A DNA stretch of 64,000 bases from Chlorobiota bacterium. Its GTDB lineage: Bacteria; Bacteroidota; Bacteroidia; Bacteroidales; F082. The position numbers were made by a program, and so were the translations under genes. Positions within the stretch are counted from its first letter, which is position 1, and every line of letters begins with the position of its first letter. The notes beneath the pieces are model-generated. The model was not told where the DNA came from. It saw only the letters and a program-made list of their open reading frames with translations, and ran no database searches. Location of the stretch: the NCBI GenBank assembly GCA_030596395.1, contig JAUVKF010000002.1, positions 1-64,000 on the forward strand, in the 5' to 3' direction. Below are positions 27,393 to 36,048 of this stretch, one piece after another.

Positions 27393-27947
27393 ATGACTTT
27401 TAATTGGCGAAAGTGGAACAAGGCCATTCATCGTGATTTTGGCTACTTTTTCCTGGGCATGACTATTATTTATGGTTTGTCAGGAATTGCCCTCAACCAC
27501 ATGCAAGATTGGAATCCCAATTATGTGATCATAAATAAAGAAATTCGGATAGATCCTACAAACAAAAAACTTGATAAAGCTCAAATAAAAGCAATACTGG
27601 ACAATTATGATGAAGCAGGAAATTATAAAAACCATTACTATCCCAACGACAATATCCTGAAGGTTTTTATTGAAGACGGAACAGTTATAATCAATATAAA
27701 AACCGGAGAAGGCCTGTTGGAAAAAACAAAACGACGCCCTTTATTTCGGGAAGTAAACTATCTTCATTATAATCCAATTAAATACTGGACATGGTATTCT
27801 GATATATTCTCAGGAGCCTTGATTTTACTTGGGATTACCGGAATATTAATTCCACGGGGCGCAAAAGGAATCAAAAAACGCGGCGCATGGCTAACAATTA
27901 TCGGAATTGTTATTCCTATCATTTATTTATTCGCATATTTTTATTAA
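27393..27947 (+). CDS. PepSY-associated transmembrane protein
   Basis: 184 residues. The N-terminus WRKWNKAIHRDFGYFFLGMTIIYGLSGIAL is the standard PepSY-TM start, with a helix at about 14-34. A periplasmic PepSY-like segment follows (about 40-110, ILDNYDEAGNYKNHYY), then LHYNPIKYWTWYSDIFSGALILLGITG with a second helix, and a third at the C-terminus. PepSY-TM proteins often act in metal or heme reduction and uptake; here there is no further clue. The order OB-fold lipoprotein, PepSY protein, 60-residue membrane protein suggests one transcript. Confidence 0.85.
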   Translation: MTFNWRKWNKAIHRDFGYFFLGMTIIYGLSGIALNHMQDWNPNYVIINKEIRIDPTNKKLDKAQIKAILDNYDEAGNYKNHYYPNDNILKVFIEDGTVIINIKTGEGLLEKTKRRPLFREVNYLHYNPIKYWTWYSDIFSGALILLGITGILIPRGAKGIKKRGAWLTIIGIVIPIIYLFAYFY

Positions 27948-27951
27948 TACA

Positions 27952-28134
27952 ATGACTGAAATAATTATAGTATTTGCTTTTTTGTTGTGGTATGTATTAT
28001 CAATGGTAATATCCGAACAGATAGGAAAAAACCGGAAAATTGGTGTTGAGTGGTCGTTTTTTATTTGTTTTATGCTTAGCCCGCTTGTTGGTTATGTGAT
28101 CACCACAATTAGCCCAAAAACAAATAGCGTTTAA
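27952..28134 (+). CDS. Small membrane protein, 60 residues
   Basis: The ATG at 27952 lies 4 bases after the PepSY gene stop. The product (MTEIIIVFAFLLWYVLSMVI and so on) has two hydrophobic helices, at about 3-20 and 33-52, with a basic turn (GKNRKIGVEW). Longer frames start upstream inside the PepSY gene, but close spacing favours this ATG. Similar short proteins of the pattern W.FF..LL.P..GY are common in Bacteroidota, and their function is unknown. Its stop overlaps the end of hemW by 4 bases on the opposite strand. Confidence 0.65.
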   Translation: MTEIIIVFAFLLWYVLSMVISEQIGKNRKIGVEWSFFICFMLSPLVGYVITTISPKTNSV

Positions 28135-29258
28135 TAAAATAAATCAGCAGCAATTGCATCTGCAAAAAGCTTTCCTTTATCGGTTAGAAAATATTGCGAA
28201 TTTTCATTTCTCACATTGCTTTCGGCCACAAACTGTTTAATCGAATTTAAAAAATGCAAACAGTATTTCTCTCCAAAAACATTCTGAATATGTTCAGCAT
28301 CACAACCCCACGAAGTTCGAATTGACGTCATAACATATTCATTATATCGTTGTCCGAGACTTAAAATTTCCTTTTCATCAACAATCTTATCAATCTTATC
28401 AGCCTCAACGTATTGCTTCATATTCGAAACATTCCATTGCCTTGAAAATCCATTAAATGAGTGAGCCGAAGGTCCAAGTCCAATATAATGGCCGCCTAAC
28501 CAATAAATACTATTGTGTTTAGAGTAATATCCTTTTTTAGCAAAATTTGAAATCTCATAATGAATATAATTATGCTTTCCGGTTTCTTGTAAAAGAATTT
28601 GAAAATGCCTGATACTTTGTTGTTCATTAACAGCCTGCATTTTTCCTTTGTTGATTAAAGTATTTAATGCCGTTTTGGGCTCAACCGTTAATGAATATGA
28701 TGAAAGGTGCGATATTTCAAACGAAAAGAAATAATCAAGATTTCGTTTCCATTTTTCAGTAGTTAGCGTTGGTATTCCGTAGATCAGATCAATGGTAAGA
28801 TTATTAAAACCCGCTTTCTGCGCCATTTCAATTGAATTAATAGCCTGATTACCATTATGAACCCGGTTCAGATATTTAAGGTCGTCATCAAAAAAACTTT
28901 GAATACCGATACTCAAACGATTGATGGATGTTTGGTTGCGAAGCAGTTTTATTTTATCCTCATTCAGGTCATCAGGATTGGCTTCTAAAGTTATTTCGGT
29001 CCCCGGGTTAACAATAAACTTTTGCCTGATTGAATCAATTATCCGGTTTATTTCGGATGTGTAGAGCAGTGATGGCGTTCCTCCACCAAAATAGATCGTG
29101 TTAATTGGCTCTCCTTTCAAATAAACAGACCGCCCCTCTATTTCTTTGATCAATGCATCAACAAATGAAAACCGGTATTTTTTCGAGGCGATGGAATAGA
29201 AATTACAATAATGGCACTTTTGTTTACAATATGGGATATGGATGTAAATGCCTGCCAC
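28131..29258 (-). CDS. hemW: Radical SAM heme chaperone HemW
   Basis: About 375 residues. The N-terminus GIYIHIPYCKQKCHYCNFYS carries the radical SAM motif CxxxCxxC followed by x-Phe. The Phe in place of a fourth Cys marks HemW and excludes true coproporphyrinogen oxidase HemN. Also present are TIYFGGGTPSLL, LEANPDDLN, RLSIGIQSFFDDDLKYLNRVH, DLIYGIPTLT and the C-terminal HemW domain (GQRYNEYVMTSIRT). HemW inserts heme into respiratory proteins. The start is uncertain: GTG 29258 gives the typical MAGIYIHIP beginning, and TTG 29282 would add eight residues; no ATG is available. Confidence 0.9.
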   Translation of the reverse strand: MAGIYIHIPYCKQKCHYCNFYSIASKKYRFSFVDALIKEIEGRSVYLKGEPINTIYFGGGTPSLLYTSEINRIIDSIRQKFIVNPGTEITLEANPDDLNEDKIKLLRNQTSINRLSIGIQSFFDDDLKYLNRVHNGNQAINSIEMAQKAGFNNLTIDLIYGIPTLTTEKWKRNLDYFFSFEISHLSSYSLTVEPKTALNTLINKGKMQAVNEQQSIRHFQILLQETGKHNYIHYEISNFAKKGYYSKHNSIYWLGGHYIGLGPSAHSFNGFSRQWNVSNMKQYVEADKIDKIVDEKEILSLGQRYNEYVMTSIRTSWGCDAEHIQNVFGEKYCLHFLNSIKQFVAESNVRNENSQYFLTDKGKLFADAIAADLFY

Positions 29259-29328
29259 AACAAAAATTTTTGTTCTAGGCAAAAATAGACTTATTGAAAT
29301 GGATTAAGAAGGAAGATTGATTTTGAAA

Positions 29329-29976
29329 TTAAATGTATTTATCAATTTCAATTTTTGATTCTTCTATCTCTTTATCTTCATCTGTGGCCACGCAATATTC
29401 CTCGTAAAGGGCTGTTTTTGTTTCGTTGTCAGCCAGGTAATTCAGGTAAAAACTCACATAATCAAAAACAAACAGAATGCTATTATGCTCATCAATCAAT
29501 TTGATATCGAAATCTTTTACCTGTTTTCTTTCGGTTACACCGGTATATTTTATTAAGGCTTGTTTTACAATTTGTTGTTTACGCTCGACCGAAATGCCTT
29601 TAGGTACAGATATTCTTGTACTTGCAAAGAAAAACTGATTATTTATAAAGTGAAACTGTATCAATAGCTTATAAAATCCAACCCTGTCGCGAAAGAAATA
29701 TATTTTGTGCTTTTCAATATTGAAATCGTTTTTAAGAATATATGAGGGAGCACCAAATTTTGCTTTAAGCTTTTTTATAGTAATATCATTGATGGCCAAT
29801 TCGTTAATGGCAATAACTTTTTTTGTTGTGACTGGTTTGACATTCGGGAGCGGATTTAAAACAGCTTTGAGGTCTCCGTAACCCTGGATCACATTTTCCT
29901 GGATGAAATATGAAGCATTTCTACCCCGAATTTTTGAAATTTTCTTTTTTAGACGTTTAATTAGTTTGGCTGCCAT
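29329..29976 (-). CDS. Conserved hypothetical cytoplasmic protein
   Basis: 215 residues, no signal peptide and no membrane helix. The N-terminus is very basic (AAKLIKRLKKKISKIRGRN), the middle is alpha/beta (KLKAKFGAPSYILKNDFNIE, IYFFRDRVGFYKLLIQFHFI), and the C-terminus is acidic (EEYCVATDEDKEIEESKIE). I recognise no named domain. It lies between hemW and the racemase-like gene on the same strand, with gaps of 70 and 60 bases, so it may or may not share their transcript. The codon pattern and amino-acid balance support a real gene. Confidence 0.65.
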   Translation of the reverse strand: MAAKLIKRLKKKISKIRGRNASYFIQENVIQGYGDLKAVLNPLPNVKPVTTKKVIAINELAINDITIKKLKAKFGAPSYILKNDFNIEKHKIYFFRDRVGFYKLLIQFHFINNQFFFASTRISVPKGISVERKQQIVKQALIKYTGVTERKQVKDFDIKLIDEHNSILFVFDYVSFYLNYLADNETKTALYEEYCVATDEDKEIEESKIEIDKYI

Positions 29977-30036
29977 ATTGAGATATAAATTACTTTAATT
30001 GGCAAAAATAAAATCTTCTGCTTAAATGTAATGAAT

Positions 30037-30738
30037 TTATTTTCCCTTTTCGTTTAGTGCAAAATCTACTATGGCGCTGGCATGGATTTCAAGCGTGTTG
30101 AACAAAGGAATATCAGTGTGTTCCTGTTGAATAAGCAAGGGTATTTCGGTACAGCCCAAAATAATCCCCTGGGCACCCTGTCGTTTTAGACGATCAATAA
30201 TTTTAAGATAACCGGTTCTGGATTCTTCATTAAATTTCTCGTTTACAAGTTCATTATAAATTATATCGTTAATAAAAACCCGATCGAACTTTTCAGGAAC
30301 CAGTGTTAAAATTCCAAAATTTTGCAATACCCGTGTATAAAAATCCATTTCCATGGTATATTTTGTGCCCAGTAAACCAACCTTCGAAAACCCTGCTTGC
30401 TTTACAACCCTTGCGGTTGCCTCTGCGATATGAATGATTGGAACATTGATTTCGGACTTTAACCTTTCAGCATATTTGTGCATTGTGTTGGCGCACAATG
30501 CGATGCCATCTGCTCCTGAATGAATCAAATTAATCGCTGCATTATGGATCATTGTATAAATGGAATCAGTATCATTTTTTTCCTGGAACGAAAGAATTTC
30601 CTGAAAGTTAAATGAATGTACCAGGCATCTCGCTGAGAACGATCCACCGAGCCTTTTATTGGTTTCCTGGTTTATCAGGCGATAATATTCAACTGTAGAT
30701 ACCCACACCGCTCCTCCAATAAGCCCAATTGTTTTCAT
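30037..30738 (-). CDS. Aspartate/glutamate racemase family protein
   Basis: 233 residues from the ATG at 30738 (MKTIGLIGG). Family signatures are IGLIGGAVWVSTVEYYRLIN, the first catalytic Cys in ADGIALCANTMHK and the second in GIILGCTEIPLLI. The two-Cys arrangement is that of PLP-independent amino-acid racemases. Members in this size class act on aspartate or glutamate, or are broad-specificity racemases; the substrate is not settled by sequence. A TTG start five codons upstream is possible. It begins 18 bases after the histidine kinase stop, on the same strand, so the two are probably co-transcribed. Confidence 0.88.
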   Translation of the reverse strand: MKTIGLIGGAVWVSTVEYYRLINQETNKRLGGSFSARCLVHSFNFQEILSFQEKNDTDSIYTMIHNAAINLIHSGADGIALCANTMHKYAERLKSEINVPIIHIAEATARVVKQAGFSKVGLLGTKYTMEMDFYTRVLQNFGILTLVPEKFDRVFINDIIYNELVNEKFNEESRTGYLKIIDRLKRQGAQGIILGCTEIPLLIQQEHTDIPLFNTLEIHASAIVDFALNEKGK

Positions 30739-30756
30739 ATTGTAACGATTCAAATG

Positions 30757-32268
30757 TTACGCTTTCCTCATAATTATTCTAAAGGTGCTTCCCTTGCCCG
30801 GCGTAGAACTTTTAACAAAAATCTTTCCTTTGTGATAATCCCGGATTATCCGTTTCGAAAGCGATAAGCCAAGGCCCCAGCCTCGCTTTTTGCTCGTATA
30901 ACCTGGGTTGAATATCGCTTTTTGCTCTGTTAGCGAAATACCTTTCCCAGTGTCGGTAATATCAATGATCAGGTTTTTTGATTCGTCCCTGGCCATGATT
31001 GTGATCGTTCCTTCACCGACCATGGCGTCAATGGCATTTTTACAGAGGTTTTCAATTACCCAGCTAAACAAAGCTTTATTAACAGGGATAAAAATCTCAA
31101 GGTTTTCGTCAATTTCTAAATTGTATTTTACCTTTTTAGGCGAGCGGGGTTTGAGGTATTCAACACTATCGTAAATTATCCGTACAACATCATTTTGTTC
31201 AAGTCTCGGCGTTGAGCCTATTTTTGAAAATCTTTCTGTAATAACTTCCAACCGGTTAATATCCTTCTCAATTTCTTCTGCGGCTTGGTGCGCATTACCC
31301 TCGCCCATTTTTAACAATTCCATCCAGGCCATTATCGAAGATAAAGGAGTTCCGATTTGATGTGCTGTTTCTTTTGCCATCCCGGCCCAAACCCTGTTTT
31401 GTTCGGCGTTTCGTGCATAACTGAATAACAAATATGCAACAGCAAGAAAAACAGCAATTATTAGTATCTGAGCCAGCGGAAAAAAACGCATTATAGTCAA
31501 TAATTCAGAATCCTGGTAAAATATATAACTTGTTCCCTGGTCGGCAAATGACACTTCTATTGGACGGTTTTCATCATCCATTTCTTCCAGTTTTCGGCTA
31601 ACATAGGTGGGGTCGCTCATCCTTATGTCGTTCAGGTTCCCGAATTGAATAATATTTTTCCTGGTACTATCAGTAATTATAACCGGAACGCTGGATGAAT
31701 TCAATGCCACTTCCGACATAAAAGAAGTGATATAATCGTTTAATACTTCTTTTAACTCTATAAAAAATCTTGAATCCTGGTAATAAAGGTAATTACTCTT
31801 TGAAGGAGAGTAAGGAACCTCAATAGGAGGGTATTTTGAAAACTCATCCAACAGGGCGCCACTGAGAAAAGTTACGCTATCGTTCGGAAAATCAAGATTT
31901 TTTTGGCTAATTATTTTCCCAGCATCGTTTGTGTATATTACCGGAATAGTAGTGTTATTATGAATAATGTCGAGGTAAAAAGTCAGGTCCGAATCGTCTT
32001 TATCGGATAATAATTGTTTATATACCTCGGCAAACAGTTCAACCCGTTTTCTTTCTTCTTCCTGTAATTGTTTAAAAAAGAACTCAGTGTATTTTACTAA
32101 ACTGGCTTTACGATGTACTGCCGCAGCCCACAATTGAACATTTTTTCGCTCTTGTTTGGCAAACTGATTAACCAAAAGATTGGTATAGAAAATAGAAGAG
32201 CCAATAATAATAAGCGCAAGAATGAAAAGTAAAATCTTCGAGCGTTTTTTCTGGGTATAAATATCCAA
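30757..32268 (-). CDS. Membrane sensor histidine kinase (orphan)
   Basis: 503 residues. TM1 is at about 13-33 and TM2 at about 267-288; they enclose a large periplasmic sensor domain of about 230 residues. The kinase core has the H-box MAKETAHQIGTPLSSIMAW (phospho-acceptor His303), N-box NLCKNAIDAM, G1 DITDTGKGI and G2 GWGLGLSLSKRI. No HAMP domain is obvious. Translation starts at TTG 32268; the upstream frame has a TGA and no ATG. No response regulator is adjacent. The gene is divergent from the ABC export cluster across a 270-base region containing a sigma-54-like module, so it may sense the stress that this cluster relieves, through an NtrC-type regulator encoded elsewhere. Confidence 0.9.
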   Translation of the reverse strand: MDIYTQKKRSKILLFILALIIIGSSIFYTNLLVNQFAKQERKNVQLWAAAVHRKASLVKYTEFFFKQLQEEERKRVELFAEVYKQLLSDKDDSDLTFYLDIIHNNTTIPVIYTNDAGKIISQKNLDFPNDSVTFLSGALLDEFSKYPPIEVPYSPSKSNYLYYQDSRFFIELKEVLNDYITSFMSEVALNSSSVPVIITDSTRKNIIQFGNLNDIRMSDPTYVSRKLEEMDDENRPIEVSFADQGTSYIFYQDSELLTIMRFFPLAQILIIAVFLAVAYLLFSYARNAEQNRVWAGMAKETAHQIGTPLSSIMAWMELLKMGEGNAHQAAEEIEKDINRLEVITERFSKIGSTPRLEQNDVVRIIYDSVEYLKPRSPKKVKYNLEIDENLEIFIPVNKALFSWVIENLCKNAIDAMVGEGTITIMARDESKNLIIDITDTGKGISLTEQKAIFNPGYTSKKRGWGLGLSLSKRIIRDYHKGKIFVKSSTPGKGSTFRIIMRKA

Positions 32269-32384
32269 TTTGCTAAATATTAACTGTCAAAAATACTAAC
32301 AAATAACAAAACAGAATATTGCTCCATTATTTAAGTGTATTCAATATTGTTGTTCAAAATAGTTCCTTGGTATAAGCAGTTGAA

Positions 32385-32487
32385 CGATTTCGCTCACCTT
32401 GTGTATGGTTCACGAACACTTTTGTAAATAGCAACTTCGGCAAACCACTCAAAACAAAACACTTACCGTGATTGGCACAATTACTGA
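32385..32487 (+). promoter_or_regulatory. Sigma-54-like promoter module 1, upstream of permease A1
   Basis: TGGCACAATTACTGA at 32473-32487 resembles the -24/-12 element (TGGCAC, then N5, then TTGC-like, here CTGA; GG-N10-GA). Upstream, CGATTTCGC (32385) and CGAACACTTTT (from 32413) recur at the same distances in module 2: GAACAC lies 59 bases before TGGCAC in both. GTTCACGAAC (32409-32418) is a small dyad. The upstream elements would suit an enhancer-binding regulator. The -12 GC being GA is a deviation from the standard consensus. Confidence 0.6.
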
Positions 32488-32538
32488 AATAGCTTAGTAT
32501 TAATTAAATTCAATAAACAAGAAGTAATTTCCGCTAGG

Positions 32539-33777
32539 ATGTTTGAAGTTGATAAGTGGCAGGAGATTTACAGCACCATTAAAAAAAACAAGCTAAGGAC
32601 TTTTCTTACCGGCTTTAGTGTTGCGTGGGGAATTTTTATGCTGATCATTTTACTGGGCTCGGGAACAGGTCTTGAGAATGGTGTTCGGGAACAATTCAAA
32701 GGAAGCGCAACCAATGGCATTTGGGTGAGTAGTGGTGTTACCAGTAAAGAGTTTAAAGGCCTGAATGCCGGACGAATGATCAGTTTTACCAATGAAGATT
32801 ATTCAGGCATCAAAACCAACGTTAAAGGACACGACCGCATCTCTTCCAGAATGTTTATGGGTAATATGCTGGTGTCTTACAATGATCAATACGGCTCATT
32901 TTATCTTTCGCCCTGCCATCCTGATTACGGAATTATTAAAGAAGTAAAAATGCTGAACGGCAGATTTCTAAATCAGATTGATATCAATAAAACCCGAAAA
33001 GTAGCCACAATTGGCGAGCAGGTGAAAAGCTCGCTTTTTAAAGGGAACGATACAATTGCAGTTGGCAAGTTTATCAAAATAAACAGCGTACTGTTTAAGG
33101 TAATCGGGGTTTTTCGCGATTTCAGCCGAAATGATGATGAAATGAAACGAATTTATATACCGATAACTACTGCTCAAAGGGTGTATTTTGGAAATAATGT
33201 TATTAACCAGATATCATTTACAACAGGTGATGCAAGCCCGGAACAAGCCAATACTATGGTAAGCAACACAAAAACACTTCTTGCCAAGCGTCATGCTTTT
33301 GATGAAACGGACGACCGGGCAATTTCAATTTGGAATAAAAGCGAGGAGGTTAGGAAGTTTCAGGCATTATTTGGTGGAATCAGGTTATTTATCTGGGTTA
33401 TTGGTATTGGAACCATCATTGCGGGCGTTGTTGGCGTTAGTAACATTATGATTATCGTTGTTAAAGAGCGGACCAAAGAAATTGGTATTCGCAAAGCGAT
33501 GGGTGCAACTCCGTCTTCGATAATATCGCTTATTCTGCAAGAGTCGGTTTTGATAACCGGATTTGCCGGGTATATTGGATTGATATTGGGTGTAGGCCTA
33601 CTTGAATTGGTTTCAAAATATATGCCTGAATCAGAATTTTTTAAAAACCCGGAAGCTGATTTTTCATTGGCATTAAGTGCTACAATTTTGTTGGTAATAG
33701 TGGGTGCAATTGCAGGTTTTGTCCCGGCCATGAAAGCAGCCAGGATAAAACCGGTTGAAGCCCTGAAAGATGAATAA
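32539..33777 (+). CDS. MacB-type ABC permease A1
   Basis: 412 residues: N-terminal helix in KNKLRTFLTGFSVAWGIFML (about 15-45), MacB periplasmic domain (about 50-270), FtsX domain with three helices (about 283-400) and IMIIVVKERTKEIGIRKAMG. The end ARIKPVEALKDE is standard. It is much closer to permease A2 (36048) than to its immediate neighbour B1, as shown by the shared SVAWGIFMLIILLGSGTGLE. It has its own sigma-54-like upstream region and no ATPase directly before it. It probably acts with the ATPase at 35305 and the adaptor at 38643. Confidence 0.9.
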   Translation: MFEVDKWQEIYSTIKKNKLRTFLTGFSVAWGIFMLIILLGSGTGLENGVREQFKGSATNGIWVSSGVTSKEFKGLNAGRMISFTNEDYSGIKTNVKGHDRISSRMFMGNMLVSYNDQYGSFYLSPCHPDYGIIKEVKMLNGRFLNQIDINKTRKVATIGEQVKSSLFKGNDTIAVGKFIKINSVLFKVIGVFRDFSRNDDEMKRIYIPITTAQRVYFGNNVINQISFTTGDASPEQANTMVSNTKTLLAKRHAFDETDDRAISIWNKSEEVRKFQALFGGIRLFIWVIGIGTIIAGVVGVSNIMIIVVKERTKEIGIRKAMGATPSSIISLILQESVLITGFAGYIGLILGVGLLELVSKYMPESEFFKNPEADFSLALSATILLVIVGAIAGFVPAMKAARIKPVEALKDE

Positions 33778-33801
33778 CCCCCCTAATCCCCCAAAAAGGG
33801 G
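33778..33801. repeat. C-rich/G-rich hairpin between permeases A1 and B1
   Basis: CCCCCC TAAT CCCCC AAAAA GGGG lies directly after the A1 stop; the CCCC and GGGG runs can pair. A decayed equivalent follows A2 (about 37282-37315, with CTCCC, CCTCTT, AAAAGGG and GAAGGG). The identical position in both A-B pairs supports their origin by duplication. Similar CCCCCTAATCCCCC strings are, from memory, common between Bacteroidota genes. Confidence 0.55.
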
Positions 33802-33826
33802 AAAGGAATAGAATAAAGAAATAAAC

Positions 33827-35089
33827 ATGTTTGATCTGGATCGCTGGCAGGAGATTTATCAGGTTTTAAGCAAAAACAAGCTTCGGACTTTTTTAACCGC
33901 ATTTGGTGTGTTCTGGGGAATTTTTATGCTGGTTGTGATGCTGGGGGCTGGAAACGGCTTGCAAAACGGGGTATCACAAAATCTGGGAGATATGGCAACC
34001 AACAGTGTATTTATCTGGGCACAACAAACGTCAATTTCATACAACGGATTTCCACGAGGAAGAAATTATAGTTTCAAAAACCAGGATGTGGAAATATTAA
34101 AACATGAAATTCCTGAAATGAAACACATTGCCCCCCGCTTGCGCATAGGTGGTTTCGACCAGGCTAATAATGTAATCAGGGGTAAAAAATCTGGAGGATT
34201 CTCAATAATGGGCGAATACCCGATTATCAATATTATCGATCCGGTTAATCTACAGCAAGGCCGATTTATTAACAAATTAGATATTATCGAAAAAAGAAAA
34301 ATTGTTGTTGTTGGCACCCGGGTGGTTGAAATATTATTTGAAAAAGATGAAGATCCCATTGATGAATACATTCAGATTCAGGGTGTATATTTTAAAATCG
34401 TGGGCGTTTTTAAATCCAAACGATCCGGAGAACAGGCCAATCGCGAAAACCAAAATGTTTATATGCCTTTTACAACCTTGCAAAAAACCTATAATCTTGG
34501 AAATAGTATTGGTTTTTTTGCAATTACTTCAAAAGACGACATACCCGTTTCGATTGTTGAAGACAAGGCAATCGAAGTATTAAAAAAAAGGCATTCGGTT
34601 GCCCCGGAAGATGAAAGAGCAGTTGGCCATTTTAACCTGGAAAAAGAGTTTGGGCAAATGATGGGATTGTTTGCCGGTATTCGCGGTCTGATATGGATAG
34701 TTGGAGCAGGAACCTTATTGGCAGGAGTAATTGGTGTAAGCAACATCATGCTTGTTGTGGTTAAGGAGCGAACGAAAGAATTTGGTATACAAAGGGCAAT
34801 CGGGGCTACACCCTATGCCGTAATGCGCCAGGTAATTACCGAGTCAATTGTTTTAACAACAACAGCCGGTTATTTTGGGCTTGTAGTTGGCGTTGGTTTA
34901 CTCGAACTGATCAACAATTTACTTGGAGGCCCCGGAGAGAATACGGAAATGTTTCTGCATCCGGGAATAAATTTTAATATAGGTTTGCTTGCGCTTACTA
35001 TTTTGATCATATCGGGTGCAATGGCAGGGATAATTCCTGCCAAAAGGGCCGTTTCGGTAAAACCAATTGACGCCCTCCGATTTGAATAA
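33827..35089 (+). CDS. MacB-type ABC permease B1
   Basis: 420 residues with the same architecture as A1. Its sequence class is B: it shares TAFGVFWGIFMLV, GDMATNSVFIWAQQT, the R..SG....RE/D periplasmic insert and FNLEKEFGQMMGLFAGIRGL with permease B2 (37329). The conserved FtsX segment is NIMLVVVKERTKEFGIQRAIG, and the end is AVSVKPIDALRFE. A and B classes probably form a heterodimeric permease. It is 49 bases downstream of A1. The C-terminal region has a short Gly/Glu-rich loop (GGPGENTEM) not present in A1. Confidence 0.9.
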   Translation: MFDLDRWQEIYQVLSKNKLRTFLTAFGVFWGIFMLVVMLGAGNGLQNGVSQNLGDMATNSVFIWAQQTSISYNGFPRGRNYSFKNQDVEILKHEIPEMKHIAPRLRIGGFDQANNVIRGKKSGGFSIMGEYPIINIIDPVNLQQGRFINKLDIIEKRKIVVVGTRVVEILFEKDEDPIDEYIQIQGVYFKIVGVFKSKRSGEQANRENQNVYMPFTTLQKTYNLGNSIGFFAITSKDDIPVSIVEDKAIEVLKKRHSVAPEDERAVGHFNLEKEFGQMMGLFAGIRGLIWIVGAGTLLAGVIGVSNIMLVVVKERTKEFGIQRAIGATPYAVMRQVITESIVLTTTAGYFGLVVGVGLLELINNLLGGPGENTEMFLHPGINFNIGLLALTILIISGAMAGIIPAKRAVSVKPIDALRFE

Positions 35090-35158
35090 TAAATTCTAAT
35101 AATCAGTTGATTGGTGAACAACCAGCTAACAAAAGCGCTTATCTTTAAACCAAATGGT

Positions 35159-35261
35159 CGTTTTCGCACACATATTGTCGACTTGGTGAACACTTTTATT
35201 AACACTACTTTTTATAAATCGCTGATAATAAATATTTTTCATAAACTGGCACAATTACTGA
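35159..35261 (+). promoter_or_regulatory. Sigma-54-like promoter module 2, upstream of the ABC ATPase
   Basis: TGGCACAATTACTGA at 35247-35261 is identical over 15 bases to module 1. CGTTTTCGCACAC (35159) and GAACACTTTT (35188-35197) align without gaps to module 1: the 29-base and 59-base spacings are the same, and about 31 of 47 bases match in the upstream block. ATG 35305 is 43 bases downstream of the box. The conserved elements stand out from the otherwise different flanking DNA. Confidence 0.6.
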
Positions 35262-35304
35262 TCAAGCTTTTTCGTTTGTAAATACTACTAAACAACAGCT
35301 ATTC

Positions 35305-36048
35305 ATGATCACACTTAAAAACATAAATAAAACTTACCGGATGGGCAAAACCGGTGGGCTTCATGTGCTAAAGGGGATCGACCTGAAAGTAGAAAGAGGG
35401 GAGCTGGTTTCGGTAATGGGTTCATCTGGATCGGGTAAATCTACACTTCTTAATATTATTGGATTGCTTGATGAATATGATATCGGTGAATATCAGCTCA
35501 ACGGAACCGTCATGGCCAATCTAAAAGAAAGCAAAGCTGCGTATTATCGCAACCAGATGCTGGGCTTTGTTTTTCAGTCATTCAACCTGATACCATTTAA
35601 AAATGCCATGGAAAATGTGGCCCTGCCTTTATACTATCAAAAAGTAAGCAGAAGAAAAAGAAATAAAATTGCCCTGCAGTATCTCGAAAGAATGGGTTTA
35701 AAAGAGTGGGCACACCACTTACCCAACGAACTTTCGGGGGGTGAGAAACAAAGACTTGCAATTGCCAGGGCGCTTATAGCGGAACCCAAGTTAATTTTAG
35801 CCGATGAGCCGACAGGAGCACTTGATTCAACAACATCTCAGGAAATCATGGATATCCTTAAAGAAATAAATAATAAGGGAACAACCATGATTATTGTTAC
35901 GCACGAAAATGATATCGCCGCACAAACCGACCGGATCATACATATTAAGGATGGAATTATTGAAAACGATGCCAATGGTCATGATAGTAAAAATCAGGTA
36001 TTAAAAACCCTTGAAGAAGAGGTAAACGGCGTAAACGGAATTGCATAA
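35305..36048 (+). CDS. ABC transporter ATP-binding protein (MacB/LolD type)
   Basis: 247 residues. Walker A GSSGSGKSTLLNIIG, Q-loop GFVFQSFNLIPFKNAMENV, signature LSGGEKQRLAIARAL, Walker B LILADEPTGALD and the H-loop IIVTHENDIAAQ are all intact. It energises a MacB-type exporter. It is the only ATPase in a cluster with four permeases and one adaptor. Its stop codon overlaps the start of permease A2 by one base (TAATG), indicating translational coupling. A C-terminal extension of about 20 residues after the ATPase fold is charged and probably disordered. Confidence 0.95.
   Translation: MITLKNINKTYRMGKTGGLHVLKGIDLKVERGELVSVMGSSGSGKSTLLNIIGLLDEYDIGEYQLNGTVMANLKESKAAYYRNQMLGFVFQSFNLIPFKNAMENVALPLYYQKVSRRKRNKIALQYLERMGLKEWAHHLPNELSGGEKQRLAIARALIAEPKLILADEPTGALDSTTSQEIMDILKEINNKGTTMIIVTHENDIAAQTDRIIHIKDGIIENDANGHDSKNQVLKTLEEEVNGVNGIA

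Noticed and set aside
28131-29258. Coproporphyrinogen III oxidase HemN
   Set aside because: The fourth Cys of HemN (CxxxCxxCxC) is Phe here, and the C-terminal domain is of the HemW type.
33778-33801. Transcription terminator between permeases A1 and B1
   Set aside because: There is a potential C/G hairpin but no T-tract, and it lies inside a cluster that should be co-transcribed. Treated as an intergenic repeat.
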